DNA of 64,000 bases from Streptomyces sp. NBC_01214 (GTDB taxonomy: Bacteria; Actinomycetota; Actinomycetes; Streptomycetales; Streptomycetaceae). The translations under genes and the position numbers were made by a program. The stretch spans positions 248,001 through 312,000 of the forward strand of contig NZ_JAPEOS010000003.1 in NCBI RefSeq assembly GCF_026340975.1, in the 5' to 3' direction. Below are positions 25,308 to 34,330 of the stretch, piece by piece; positions within the stretch are counted from its first letter, which is position 1, and each line of letters opens with the position of its first letter. The notes below the pieces were generated by a model. That model saw nothing but the letters and a program-made list of their open reading frames with translations. It had not been told where the DNA came from and did not search any database.

Positions 25308-27377
25308 GTGCCATCGGCCCGGCCGGGGGGCGAGGAAACTCACGGCCCGATCTGGTCCGAGCCGGGGTCGCTGCTCGAGCGCGTGCCCGTGGCCGTCCTC
25401 GGCATCGACGAACACGACCGCGTCTGCTACTGGGGGCCCGGCGCCCGTGACCTCTTCGGCTACGAGCCCGGCGCCGTCCTCACCCGGCCCGGCGCGCTCC
25501 TCTTCGCCGACGCCTCCCGCAGCGGCACGTCCGCATCGTGCGCCCGGCTGACGGAGCAAGGGCGTACGCAGGGCTACTGGCGGGGCAGGTTGACGGCCCG
25601 GCACCGCGACGGGACGGTCTTCGACTGCGGCTTCCGGTCCTTCTCCGTCACCGGATCCGGCGGTCCCTCGGTGGTGATGGTCCTGTCGAGCCGCAGCGAC
25701 GAGCTCGACCGGGTCAAGACCAACCTCGCCTTCCTCGACGCCCTCTTCGAGACCTGCCCCATCGGCCTGGTCATGATCGACGAGGACCTGCGGTACATCC
25801 ACCTCAACCAGGCGCTCGCCGACATGGACGGTCTGCCGATCGAGGCCCACCTGGGGCGGCGCATGGACGACATCATGATCATGTCCGACGGCGGTGAGTA
25901 CGAGCGCATGCTCCGGGCCGTCGCCCAGGGCGGGGCACCCGTGGTGGGGACACTGGTCGGGGTGCGCCCCCGCGGGCATCCGGACCGCGACCAGGTCCGG
26001 TCCGTCAGCTTCTTCCCGCTGAGCCGGGCCGTCGGCACCCGCTCCGGCGTGGGCGGGCTGATGATCGACGTGACCGACCGGGAACGGGCCATCTTGGAAG
26101 CCACCGCCAGCCGTCGCCGGCTGGCCCTCCTCGACGGGGCCTCCACCCGGATCGGGACCACCCTGGACGTCAACCTCACCGCCCAGGAGCTCGTCGACGC
26201 GTCGATGCCGGACTTCTGCGACGGTTCCGTCGTCGAGATCGTGGAGTGGATGGACGAGACCGAGGACTTTGATCCGGGGCGGCCGCTGTTCACCCGCCGC
26301 ATCGCCTCCGGGACGACCCTGCCCGCTCCCGCCGTCGAACTCGTGAGCGGGGTGGAGAAGGTGCGGTACCCGCCGGGCTCCGTCATCCACGACATGCTGA
26401 GCACCGGCCGCGCCATCTCGGCCGTGGTGGACGAGGAGTTCCTGGCCCGCACCGTCGTCACCGAGTCACGCACGAAGATCATGGGCGAGAGCGGGGTGGC
26501 CTGCATCCTCGTCGCTCCGCTCATCGCCCGGGGCACCGTCCAGGGCATCGCCATGTTCGGCCGGTCCGCCGCCCGTCCGCCCTTCACCGAGGAGGACGTC
26601 AGCCTGGCCAGCGAACTCGCCTCGCGCGCCGCGATCTGCCTGGACAACGCCCGCCTCTACAGCCGGGTCCAGGACATCGCCCTCACCTTGCAGCGGGCCC
26701 TGCTGCCCACGGCGCTGGCGGTCACCCCGTACGTGGACGTCGCCCACCGCTACGTGCCCGGCAGCCGGATCACCGAGGTCGGCGGCGACTGGTACGACGT
26801 GATCAACCTGTCCGACGGTCGGATCGTCCTCGTCGTGGGCGACGTGATGGGGCACGGCGTCTCCGCGGCCGCCGCCATGGGCCATCTCCGCATCACCACC
26901 AAGGCCCTGGCCCGCCACGACAGCGAGCCCGCCGACCTGCTCACCGAACTCGACATGTGCGCCCAGGAGGCCGGCATCGAGCTCGCGACCTGCCTGTACC
27001 TCGTCTACGACCCGCGCAGTGGACGCGCCCGCATCGCCAGCGCCGGCCACCCGCCGCCCCTGGTGCTCCGGCCGGACGGCACGGTGCAGACCGTCGACGA
27101 GGTCCTCGGGGTCCCGCTGGGCGTCGGCGGCGCCCCGTTCCGGACCACCGAGATCGAACTGCCCGAGAACGCGACGCTCGCCCTCTACACGGACGGCCTC
27201 ATCGAGGCCCGGGGGCAGGACATCGAGGTGGGCCTGGACGCCCTGCGCGCCGAACTGGGCGACGGCAGCGAGCCGTTGGAGGACATGGCGGACCGCATCC
27301 TGGCCGGCCTGCTGCCCGAGCCGCCGACCGACGACACGGTCCTGATCCTGGCCCGCGTCCACCGCGGCGCTCCGTGA
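25308..27377 (+). CDS. PAS-GAF-PP2C (SpoIIE/RsbU-type) serine phosphatase
   Basis: The 689-residue protein has two PAS-like sensor domains (about residues 15-125, LLERVPVAVLGIDEHDRVCY, and 130-260, LDALFETCPIGLVMIDEDLR) and a GAF domain (about 270-440). A PP2C phosphatase domain (about 455-685) carries GGDWYDV, GDVMGHGVSAAAAMG, ASAGHPPPL and DDTVLILARV, including the metal-binding aspartates. Such proteins dephosphorylate STAS-type anti-sigma antagonists in response to small-molecule or light signals. GTG at 25308 is chosen because AAGGGGG lies just upstream; a GTG at 25275 is an alternative. No histidine kinase or STAS domain is attached, and no partner gene is adjacent. Confidence 0.88.
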   Translation: MPSARPGGEETHGPIWSEPGSLLERVPVAVLGIDEHDRVCYWGPGARDLFGYEPGAVLTRPGALLFADASRSGTSASCARLTEQGRTQGYWRGRLTARHRDGTVFDCGFRSFSVTGSGGPSVVMVLSSRSDELDRVKTNLAFLDALFETCPIGLVMIDEDLRYIHLNQALADMDGLPIEAHLGRRMDDIMIMSDGGEYERMLRAVAQGGAPVVGTLVGVRPRGHPDRDQVRSVSFFPLSRAVGTRSGVGGLMIDVTDRERAILEATASRRRLALLDGASTRIGTTLDVNLTAQELVDASMPDFCDGSVVEIVEWMDETEDFDPGRPLFTRRIASGTTLPAPAVELVSGVEKVRYPPGSVIHDMLSTGRAISAVVDEEFLARTVVTESRTKIMGESGVACILVAPLIARGTVQGIAMFGRSAARPPFTEEDVSLASELASRAAICLDNARLYSRVQDIALTLQRALLPTALAVTPYVDVAHRYVPGSRITEVGGDWYDVINLSDGRIVLVVGDVMGHGVSAAAAMGHLRITTKALARHDSEPADLLTELDMCAQEAGIELATCLYLVYDPRSGRARIASAGHPPPLVLRPDGTVQTVDEVLGVPLGVGGAPFRTTEIELPENATLALYTDGLIEARGQDIEVGLDALRAELGDGSEPLEDMADRILAGLLPEPPTDDTVLILARVHRGAP

Positions 27378-27384
27378 GCGGGGC

Positions 27385-28140
27385 TCAGCCGCGGTGGGAC
27401 ACGCCGGCCGTGTCCAGTGCGGCGCCCGCCAGCGCGGCCAGGGCGAGCGCCACCGCGCGGGCGTCCTCGGGCGGCAGGCGGTGGCCGGGAAAGGGGGTGA
27501 GGAGGAAGCGGCCGTAGTAGTGCCCGCCGCCGACGACCCGCAGCTCGGTCTCGCCGTCCGGCCAGTCGGCGTACCCGGTGACCCGGCCGCCGCGGCGCAG
27601 CCACAGGCCGCCGTCGTGCTCCAACCGCGGTCGGTGCCCGATCAGGGTCCCGTACTCGAAGCGGCAACCGCGCAGCCCCAGCAGGCCGATGAGCTCCTGG
27701 CGGACGTATTCGACCACCACCTCCGGCGAGCCGCCCCGCTCGGTCAGCCGGGCCGTGCCCTGGAGGCTGGACAGGTGTGCGGCACCGGTGACCGCGACCG
27801 CCTCCAGCCTGCGGGCGCGTACGGCCAGTTGCGCGACCATCAGCCCGACGGCCAGCAGGAGGACGGCCGTTTGGATCTCGTCCCGGTCGGCGAGGGCGAC
27901 GTGCTCGTAGGGCCGGGCGAGGAGGAGCAGGCCGAACCAGGCGGCCGCGGAGAGCGCGGCCACGGCCGCGGCGGCCCGGGTGCCCGAGGCGGCGATCGCG
28001 ACCACGGCGACGACCAGGACCAGGGCCTCGTTCGTCGGGGAGAGCCAGGTGCGCAAGGGGACGAGCGCGAGCGCCACGAGGAGGGGTACCACCAGGGCCC
28101 CGAACAGCGCGGCACGGTCGTGGAGTCGGTACCCGGGCAT
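27385..28140 (-). CDS. DUF4118-type membrane protein (sensor-like)
   Basis: This 251-residue protein has three or four N-terminal hydrophobic helices (ALFGALVVPLLVALALVPLR, ALVLVVAVVAIAASGTRAAAA and VLLLAVGLMVAQLAV), resembling the KdpD-like DUF4118 membrane module. A cytoplasmic GAF-like region of about 130 residues follows, including LLGLRGCRFEYG. There is no histidine kinase domain, so it cannot be a classical sensor kinase. It may be a signalling input protein that works with another partner. It converges with the SpoIIE-type phosphatase, leaving 7 bp between stops. The role is inferred only from architecture. Confidence 0.75.
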   Translation of the reverse strand: MPGYRLHDRAALFGALVVPLLVALALVPLRTWLSPTNEALVLVVAVVAIAASGTRAAAAVAALSAAAWFGLLLLARPYEHVALADRDEIQTAVLLLAVGLMVAQLAVRARRLEAVAVTGAAHLSSLQGTARLTERGGSPEVVVEYVRQELIGLLGLRGCRFEYGTLIGHRPRLEHDGGLWLRRGGRVTGYADWPDGETELRVVGGGHYYGRFLLTPFPGHRLPPEDARAVALALAALAGAALDTAGVSHRG

Positions 28141-28321
28141 GTGATGCCTCTCGTCCGGAGGTGACGATCTCAACCAGAGCCAGATGTCCGATGGCAGCCT
28201 GCCCACGGCGAGGGGCGCAGTCACCTGCCCTGGCGAGGTCTTGACGTACCGCACCCGGATTTTGCCCACGGGCCCCGGGGCCCGTGGGCTGACGCCGACG
28301 CGGGGGTACGGCGGTGCGGGC

Positions 28322-29431
28322 CTACCGGCCGCCGTCCGGGAGCAGCGCCGACGACTCGCGCTGGTGCGGGACCGGTGCGTGCGGTGACAACGGCGCACGC
28401 GGTTCGTCCCGGTGGAGCTCGACCGTACGCGTCGGAGCGGGGATCGAGATGCCCTCGGTCCGGAACCGCTCGTGCAGGCGCTTGATGAACTCGTGCTTGA
28501 TCCGGTACTGGTCGCTGAACTCGCCGACGCCCAGGATCACCGTGAAGTTGATCCGGGAGTCCGCGAACGTGTGGAAGCGGACGGCCCCCTCGTGCGCGGG
28601 GTCCGCGCCGTCCACGTGCGCCATCACCGTGCCGACCACGTCGAGGGTGACCCGCTCGACGTGCTCCAGATCGCTCTCGTAGCCCACGCCCACCTGGACC
28701 AGGATCGAGAACTGCGCTTCCGGCTGGGTGAAGTTGGTCATGTTGGTCCGCGCGAGGCGCCCGTTGGGGATGATGACCAGGTTGTTCGACAGGTTGCGGA
28801 CCACGGTGTTGCGCCAGTTGATGTCGACGACGTAGCCCTCCTCGCCGCTGGTGAGCCGGATGTAGTCACCGGGCTGCACGGTCTTCGAGGCGAGGATGTG
28901 CACGCCGGCGAAGAGGTTGGCGAGGGTGTCCTGGAGGGCCAGGGCCACCGCCAGACCACCCACTCCGAGGGCGGTGACCAGCGGCGCGATGGACACGCCG
29001 AGGGTCTCCAGGGCGACGAGCACGCCCATCACGAGGACCACGATCCGCGTGATGTTGACGAAGATGGACGCCGACGCGGCCACCCCCGTGCGCGATGCCG
29101 CCACGGACTGGACGAGGCCCGCGACGACCCGCGCCGCGCTGAGCGTGGCGATGAGGATGAGCAGCGCGGTCAGCGACTGGTTCACGAACCCCGAGACGCG
29201 CGCGGTGAGCGGTAGCGTCGTGGCGGCCACGGCCGCGCCCGCGATCAGCGCGGCCCCGGGCGCGATGGTGCGCAGCGCGTCGACGATGATGTCGTCCCCC
29301 TGCCACCGGGTCCGCTCGGCGTGCCGGCCCAGCCAGCGCAGGAGGGTGCGCAGCAGCAGCCCGGCCGCGGCGCCCGCCGCCAGTGCGATCCCGGCGACCA
29401 GCCAGTCGTGCAGGACGAGATCCCGGTTCAA
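28322..29431 (-). CDS. MscS-family mechanosensitive ion channel
   Basis: The 369-residue protein has four to five transmembrane helices (for example DWLVAGIALAAGAAAGLLLR, SLTALLILIATLSAARVVAG and NITRIVVLVMGVLVALETLG). The pore helix and beta domain typical of MscS follow: GVGGLAVALALQDTLANLFAG, then QPGDYIRLTSGEEGYVVDIN, WRNTVVRNLSNNLVIIPNGR. The C-terminal domain (RINFTVILGVGEFSDQYRIK) is also family-like. MscS channels open under membrane tension to release solutes on osmotic downshift. The start at 29431 gives a short N-terminal segment before helix 1. It is monocistronic as far as can be seen. Confidence 0.9.
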   Translation of the reverse strand: MNRDLVLHDWLVAGIALAAGAAAGLLLRTLLRWLGRHAERTRWQGDDIIVDALRTIAPGAALIAGAAVAATTLPLTARVSGFVNQSLTALLILIATLSAARVVAGLVQSVAASRTGVAASASIFVNITRIVVLVMGVLVALETLGVSIAPLVTALGVGGLAVALALQDTLANLFAGVHILASKTVQPGDYIRLTSGEEGYVVDINWRNTVVRNLSNNLVIIPNGRLARTNMTNFTQPEAQFSILVQVGVGYESDLEHVERVTLDVVGTVMAHVDGADPAHEGAVRFHTFADSRINFTVILGVGEFSDQYRIKHEFIKRLHERFRTEGISIPAPTRTVELHRDEPRAPLSPHAPVPHQRESSALLPDGGR

Positions 29432-29631
29432 CGGACCCCCTCCGGTGCGCCGCGCCGGCCCGGGGGAGTGGCGACGGGCGCTGCCGGCCGTCGTATGGGG
29501 CGTGGGTGTGTCGTCACCTTGTCACCTGTCAGTTTGTCGTGCGTGAAGCCGCGTTCGGGCGCGTGTGCGCATCCGGAACGGGCTGCCATCCTGCCCCATG
29601 GCAGCAGGACGCACCGCAGGCGGGGCTGCCG

Positions 29632-30918
29632 CTACCGCCGCGCGGCGGCGTGTTCGAGGACCGCGCGGACTTCTGCGGCGATCGCGCTCTCGTTGCGTTC
29701 GAACTCGGGGCCGGTCAGCTGCTGGGGGTCGGCCGGCAGGCCGGTGAGCACCGGGGTGTGGAGATGGCCCCCGGGCAGGTGCGGGGCGAGTTCGGCGCGC
29801 AGCCGGTTGGAGCGGTAGGCCACTTCGTTGGACAGGTAGCCGCCCCCGCCGCCCGCCACGGCCCGCGAGCCGGGGGTCGGGCCGTCGGTCCGGTCGACGG
29901 GAGCGGTGCCGCCCGCCGGGATTTCGGTCACGTCGCTGTTGAGGAGGACCGGGTACGGGCTCTGCACGGCGCCGGTGACGGCGCCCGCGGGGAGCGTGGT
30001 GCGGATGAACTCCGGGCCCGGGCCGAGGCCGGGGGCGGTCACCGGGTGCTCGCGGGTGCCCCCGGACAGGGCGCGCACGTTGTCGGGGTACGGGTCGGCG
30101 GACCGCGCCCGGCCCGCCCAGTCCTCCAGGGTGAAGATGCCGGGGTAGCCCTGGCTGACGGTGGTGATGACGTCGGCGGAGGCGGGGCCGCCGGCCATGC
30201 GCGGGGCGAACGCCCGCTCCACGATGCCGGCGTCGAAGTCGGCGTACCGCACGGGGAGGACGACGGCGCGGATCTCGGCGGGGCTGCCGTCGGCGAGGGT
30301 CACGCGCCGTCCGTTGAGCTGGAGGGCGGCCGATCCCGACGGGTTGGCGCGGCGCATCTCGGCGTCGAGCCCGAAGGGGTCGAACCCGCTGATGAAGACG
30401 CGCCGTACGCCCGGCGCGGTGCGGAAGGCGTTGTTCGTCAGGCCCCGGCAGGCGTCCTCGAAACGGGCGCGGAGCGCGGCCCGGTCGGCGGTGAACTCCG
30501 GCTGCCAGCGGGCGAGCGCGGCGGTCATGCCGAGCCGTGCCCAGTACAGCGGCCGGTCGTCCCCGGCGGCGAGGTCTCCGCCGGGCCGCTGCCCCTGGGC
30601 CCGCCGTACGGAGGCCTGCCACAGGGCCTCGCCCCAGTCGGTGACCAGCCGGTCGGCCTCGGCGGGGCCGCGGGTCGCGCACAGCGCGGCGGGGAACCGC
30701 CGCACGAAGTCCCCCAACCCGCCGCGCTCCACGAGGGCCGTGGTGCGGGCGTCCGAGAGCCGCGCCTGTTCGGCGTCCAGCGGTACGGACGCGGAGGCGC
30801 GGCACGCGGAGGCGCCGTCGGCCGCGTGCGCGGGCGAGGCGACGGCCAGGGGAAGGACGGTGGCGAGAAGGGCAGCGGCCGACGCCGCACGCCGTAAGAG
30901 CATCATGCGATGTGACAT
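29632..30918 (-). CDS. Secreted pyroglutamyl-peptidase-like (C15 fold) protein, catalytic Cys replaced by Ser
   Basis: This 428-residue protein has a signal peptide (RRAASAAALLATVLPLAVAS, then PAHA-AD) and a C-terminal region related to pyrrolidone-carboxylate peptidase: VFISGFDPFG (about residue 170), VSQGYPGIFTLEDWAG, GGYLSNEVAYRSNRL and GGHLHTPVLTG. In C15 enzymes the catalytic cysteine sits in a Y-V-C-N segment; here the equivalent is YLSN with Ser363. The histidine of HLHTP is present. True enzymes are cytosolic and about 215 residues, so this is a longer, exported relative. Codon 8 (30895-30897) is TTA, suggesting bldA dependence. It may be a Ser-type hydrolase or a non-catalytic binder. 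Confidence 0.75.
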   Translation of the reverse strand: MSHRMMLLRRAASAAALLATVLPLAVASPAHAADGASACRASASVPLDAEQARLSDARTTALVERGGLGDFVRRFPAALCATRGPAEADRLVTDWGEALWQASVRRAQGQRPGGDLAAGDDRPLYWARLGMTAALARWQPEFTADRAALRARFEDACRGLTNNAFRTAPGVRRVFISGFDPFGLDAEMRRANPSGSAALQLNGRRVTLADGSPAEIRAVVLPVRYADFDAGIVERAFAPRMAGGPASADVITTVSQGYPGIFTLEDWAGRARSADPYPDNVRALSGGTREHPVTAPGLGPGPEFIRTTLPAGAVTGAVQSPYPVLLNSDVTEIPAGGTAPVDRTDGPTPGSRAVAGGGGGYLSNEVAYRSNRLRAELAPHLPGGHLHTPVLTGLPADPQQLTGPEFERNESAIAAEVRAVLEHAAARR

Positions 30919-31040
30919 TACATAGCGGCCCCCACCCCCACCAGACGTACCGGCCGCAGCGGCCGGGACTGGCTCAACTCCGCCTCCGTCACGGCCGGTT
31001 CACCGCCCGACGATGCTCCCGCGCACCCTCGGCCGTCCCG

Positions 31041-32447
31041 CTACGCCGCCCGCTCCGGGGCCAGACCGCGCGCGGTGCCGGTCTTCTCGAAGGCGTGTCC
31101 CGCGCGCAGCACCGCGGCTTCTCCGAAGGGCCTCCCCATGAGCTGCATGCCGATCGGCAGGCCCGCCGAGTCCAGGCCCACGGGCACGCTCAGCGCGGGA
31201 ACGCCGGTGAGGTTGGCCGGGGCCGACAGCCGTACGTACGCGTCGGCGACGCTTTCCACGCTGCCGTCGCCCCAGGTCACCTCGGTCCGGCCGGACTCGA
31301 CGGCGGTGATCGGCACGGTCGGCGCGGCGATCAGGTCGACCGCCTCCAGCATGCCCCGCCAGGCCCGCCCCATGAGCGTGCGGGCGCGCTGGGCCCGCAG
31401 GTAGTCGCCCGCGGTCATGAGCTCGCCCGCCTCCAGGAGGACCCGCACGTCGGCCCCGTACAGGTCGGGCACCGCCCGCAGGGTCCGCTCGTGGTAGGCG
31501 GAGGCCTCGGGCACCATCAGGCCCCAATGGGCCGCGCGGACGTAGCGCGTCATCGGGATCTCGACGTCGACGAGCCGGGCGCCGAGCTCCTCGAGCCGTC
31601 CGATCGCCCGCCGGACGGCGGCCTCGACCTCCGGGTCCACCCGGTCGAAGTAGTAGTTGCCCGGCACTCCGACCCGTAGCCCCGTCAGATCCGCCGGATC
31701 CGTGCCTCGTCCCGGCCGGTGGTCTTCGGCCGGAGCCGCGACGGACGCCGGGTCGCGCGGGTCGTGTCCGACCAGGGCGGCCAGGACCAGCCCGGCGTCC
31801 TCCACGGTGCGGGTGAGGGGGCCCACGTGGTCGAGCGACCAGGACAGCGAGGTCACGCCGTGGCGCGGCACCAGCCCGTACGTCGGTTTCAGCCCGACGA
31901 CCCCGTTCAGGGCGGCGGGCACCCGGATCGATCCACCGGTGTCGGTGCCCAGGGCGAAGGCGGCCGCCCCTGCCGCGACGGCGACGGCGGAACCGCCGCT
32001 GGACCCGCCGGCCACCCGGTCCGGATCCCAGGCGTTGGCCGTCTGAGGGGTGGTCAGGCCGTAGGCGAACTCGTGCGTGTGGGTCTTGCCCACCAGGGCC
32101 GCTCCGGCCGAGGCGAGCCGCGCCGCGACGGTGCTGTCGGCGTCCGCCCGGTGCCCCGTCCGCGCCCGGGAGCTCGCCGTGGTCGCCGTCCCCGCCACGT
32201 CGATGAGGTCCTTCAGGCCGACGGGCATCCCGTGGAGGGGCCCCCGGCGCGTGCCACGGGCGATCTCGGTCTCCGCCCGGCGGGCCGCGTCGCGCGCACG
32301 GTCGGCCGTCACGGCGGTGAAGGCGTTCAGGTGCGGCTCGACCCGTGCGATGCGCGCCAGCGCCGACTCCACCAGTTCGACCGGCGAGACCCGTCGGCTG
32401 CGCACGGCCTCGGCCGCTTCGGCCACGGTCAGCTCATACGGCTCCAT
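31041..32447 (-). CDS. Amidase signature family enzyme (AtzE/GatA-like)
   Basis: The 468-residue amidase carries the Ser-cisSer-Lys triad of the family: Lys79 in PVGLKDLIDV, Ser149 in GGSSGGSA and Ser173 in GTDTGGSIRVPAAL. It would hydrolyse a carboxamide or urea-like bond in the cytoplasm. A small AtzG-like gene lies directly upstream and overlaps its start by 14 nt, the same arrangement as AtzG/AtzE, where the small subunit stabilises the amidase. ATG at 32447 has GGGAGGGG upstream and begins at the conserved ELTVAEAAEAVRS. Cyanurate pathway neighbours are absent, so the substrate need not be carboxybiuret. Operator-like palindromes upstream point to the TetR at 33749. Confidence 0.87.
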   Translation of the reverse strand: MEPYELTVAEAAEAVRSRRVSPVELVESALARIARVEPHLNAFTAVTADRARDAARRAETEIARGTRRGPLHGMPVGLKDLIDVAGTATTASSRARTGHRADADSTVAARLASAGAALVGKTHTHEFAYGLTTPQTANAWDPDRVAGGSSGGSAVAVAAGAAAFALGTDTGGSIRVPAALNGVVGLKPTYGLVPRHGVTSLSWSLDHVGPLTRTVEDAGLVLAALVGHDPRDPASVAAPAEDHRPGRGTDPADLTGLRVGVPGNYYFDRVDPEVEAAVRRAIGRLEELGARLVDVEIPMTRYVRAAHWGLMVPEASAYHERTLRAVPDLYGADVRVLLEAGELMTAGDYLRAQRARTLMGRAWRGMLEAVDLIAAPTVPITAVESGRTEVTWGDGSVESVADAYVRLSAPANLTGVPALSVPVGLDSAGLPIGMQLMGRPFGEAAVLRAGHAFEKTGTARGLAPERAA

Positions 32448-32643
32448 CGTGCTGCTCCCCTCCCGCACGGTACGTCGCGGAGGGCGGTGTCTCGCCGAAG
32501 TCCAGTTCCCGCAGGAGCGATACGACGGCGTGGATGTGGTCGGCCGTGGCCGCCACTTCCGCATGGCGGTCCTTCGCCAGTGGAAGCCCTGACCGTGCGG
32601 CCCAGCGGGCGGCTTCGGGAGGAGTGAGGTCCGGGGCGGACAT
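32434..32643 (-). CDS. AtzG-like small amidase-partner protein
   Basis: This 69-residue protein resembles AtzG/DUF4089 small subunits. It has a helix (LPLAKDRHAEVAATADHIHA), then VVSLLRELDFGETPPSATYR with the typical proline-rich end that packs on the amidase. AtzG proteins form a heterotetramer with AtzE and are GatC-like. ATG at 32643 has GAAGGAAGG upstream, and the gene overlaps the amidase start by 14 nt, so co-translation is expected. The divergent promoter region (32644-32794) contains two TTAAAGC-type operator candidates. Confidence 0.7.
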   Translation of the reverse strand: MSAPDLTPPEAARWAARSGLPLAKDRHAEVAATADHIHAVVSLLRELDFGETPPSATYRAGGEQHDGAV

Positions 32644-32688
32644 GTGCTGCCTTCCTTCGAGGGGAACGACGGAACGATCACCGCTGCC

Positions 32689-32713
32689 TTAAAGCTAACG
32701 GCTTGCGTTAGCT
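32689..32713. promoter_or_regulatory. Operator-like palindrome, site 1
   Basis: TTAAAGC at 32689 opens an 18-bp element fitting TTAAAGCNAAYNNNTYGC. It overlaps a perfect palindrome AGCTAACG-N5-CGTTAGCT (32693-32713), about 46 bp upstream of the AtzG-like start codon. The same pattern occurs at 32735 and 34331. Confidence 0.6.
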
Positions 32714-32734
32714 CAGGGTAGGGCCTACGGTCGC

Positions 32735-32755
32735 TTAAAGCGAATGAATCGCTTT
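32735..32755. promoter_or_regulatory. Operator-like palindrome, site 2
   Basis: This second copy of TTAAAGCNAAYNNNTYGC (32735-32752) contains a perfect palindrome AAAGCGA-N5-TCGCTTT (32737-32755). It lies about 40 bp upstream of the MBL hydrolase start at 32795. Confidence 0.6.
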
Positions 32756-32794
32756 TGTTGTCGGTCGGCCCTCCATGGACGAAGGAACACGCGC

Positions 32795-33721
32795 ATGCGC
32801 ACCGCACAGTTCACCGAACGGGACCCGTCCGGAGCCGCCCACTGGTCCGTCGGGGAGATCGCGGTCCACCGCGTCGACGAGGTGCCCCTGCCGCCCGCGA
32901 CCGGACCGTGGCTGCTGCCGGCCGCCACCCCGGACGTGGTCGCCGAACACGACTGGCTGCGGCCCGACTTCGCCGGCCCGGACGGCGTCCTGCACCTCGA
33001 CAGCCACAGCTTCGCGCTGGTCGTGGACGGTCTGCGGGTCCTCGTCGACACCGGGATCGGCAACGGCAAGACCAGGGCCAACCCGGCGTGGCACCAGCTC
33101 CGTACCGACTACCTCGCACGCCTCGCGGACATCGGATTCACCCCCGAGAACGTCGACCTGGTGATCCTCACCCATCTGCACACCGACCACGTGGGATGGA
33201 ACACCCGCGAGGTGGACGGCGCATGGGTACCGACCTTCCCGGGCGCCCGCTACCTGACGTCGAGGGCGGAGTACGCGTTCTGGGCCGCCTACGACATGGA
33301 CGAGGCGCGGCGCGCTATGTTCCGCGACTCCGTCGTGCCCGTCGAGGAGGCGGGGCTGCTCGACCTGGTCGACGTACCGGCCGGGGGGATCGAGGTGGCC
33401 CGCGGGCTGCGCCTGCTGCCCGCGCCGGGGCACACCCCCGGGCAGATCGCCGTCGAGGTGAGCAGCGCGGGCGCGACGGCCCTGGTCACCGGGGACGCCG
33501 TCCACCACCCCGTGCAGCTGGCCCGCCCGGAGATCGGCAGCTGCGTCGACATCGACCCCGTGCAGGCCGAGGTCACCCGCCGCGCGCTGCTCGCGCGCCT
33601 CGCCGACACCGGAGCCCTGGTGCTCGGTACGCACTTCCCCGCGCCGACCGCCGGTCGCGTGGTCGCCGAGGGGGACGGCTACCGGCTCGAACCCGTCGCC
33701 GCCGCACCGGCGCGCAGCTGA
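32795..33721 (+). CDS. MBL-fold metallo-hydrolase
   Basis: The 308-residue protein is a metallo-beta-lactamase-fold hydrolase. It shows the metal motif LTHLHTDHVGWN (HxHxDH, about residues 125-135), a later metal histidine in LLPAPGHTPGQIAVE, Asp in LVTGDAVHHP and a final GTHFPAPTAGR. The fold is used by lactonases, glyoxalases and aryl hydrolases; sequence alone does not separate these. ATG at 32795 has GAAGGA eight bases upstream. It is divergent from the AtzG-like/amidase pair across a 151-bp gap with two operator candidates, so both sides are probably induced together. An amide or lactone catabolic role is plausible. Confidence 0.87.
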   Translation: MRTAQFTERDPSGAAHWSVGEIAVHRVDEVPLPPATGPWLLPAATPDVVAEHDWLRPDFAGPDGVLHLDSHSFALVVDGLRVLVDTGIGNGKTRANPAWHQLRTDYLARLADIGFTPENVDLVILTHLHTDHVGWNTREVDGAWVPTFPGARYLTSRAEYAFWAAYDMDEARRAMFRDSVVPVEEAGLLDLVDVPAGGIEVARGLRLLPAPGHTPGQIAVEVSSAGATALVTGDAVHHPVQLARPEIGSCVDIDPVQAEVTRRALLARLADTGALVLGTHFPAPTAGRVVAEGDGYRLEPVAAAPARS

Positions 33722-33748
33722 CCCGCGCGGGCGTGCGTGCCGGGCCGG

Positions 33749-34321
33749 TCAGCGGGGTGCGCCGGAGCCCCGTACGGCCTCTTCCGCGAGCCGGTGCGCG
33801 TACGCACCGGTGAGCCCGGTGGGGCGGAACAGGATGCGGTACATCATCGGCGCCACGACCCGGTCGAGCACCGTATCGACGTCCGGGGCCTCCTCGCCGC
33901 GCTCCGCGGCGCGGGCGAGCACGATGGCGATCTGCTCCGCAGCGTAGGCCGAACACTGCCCCGCGTTGTCGCCGTCGGGGTCCCCGAGCAGCGCGTCACG
34001 GATGTACGCGCGGCCCGTGGGCGAGGCCATCTCCTCCTGGAACTGCTCGGCCCAGCCCCGCAGGTCCGCCAGCAGGTCTCCGTGGTCCTCCGGCGGAGCG
34101 TCGGGGCGCAGGTGCTCGACGGCGACGTCCGAGAGCAGTTCCTGTAGGTCGCCCCAGCGGCGGTAGACCGTCGACGGGGTGACGCCGGCCCGCGCCGCGA
34201 CCATCGGGATCGTCAGCTCCGGACGCCCCAGTTCGGCCTGGAGCTCGCGCACGGCGGTGTGGACCGCCTCCTGGACCCGCGCGCTGCGGCCTCCCGGGCG
34301 GACCATCGCTTTTCGGCTCAT
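33749..34321 (-). CDS. TetR family transcriptional regulator
   Basis: This 190-residue repressor has the N-terminal TetR helix-turn-helix (VQEAVHTAVRELQAELGRPE, then LTIPMVAARAGVTPSTVYRRW, residues about 16-60) and a ligand-binding C-terminal domain ending MMYRILFRPTGLTGAYAHRL. Its own upstream region carries TTAAAGCAAATTTCTTGC (34331-34348), matching two sites in the promoter region of the amidase and MBL genes. It therefore probably represses itself and that divergent pair until an inducer binds. It converges with the MBL gene, leaving 27 bp. Confidence 0.87.
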   Translation of the reverse strand: MSRKAMVRPGGRSARVQEAVHTAVRELQAELGRPELTIPMVAARAGVTPSTVYRRWGDLQELLSDVAVEHLRPDAPPEDHGDLLADLRGWAEQFQEEMASPTGRAYIRDALLGDPDGDNAGQCSAYAAEQIAIVLARAAERGEEAPDVDTVLDRVVAPMMYRILFRPTGLTGAYAHRLAEEAVRGSGAPR

Positions 34322-34330
34322 GCGGCCAGC

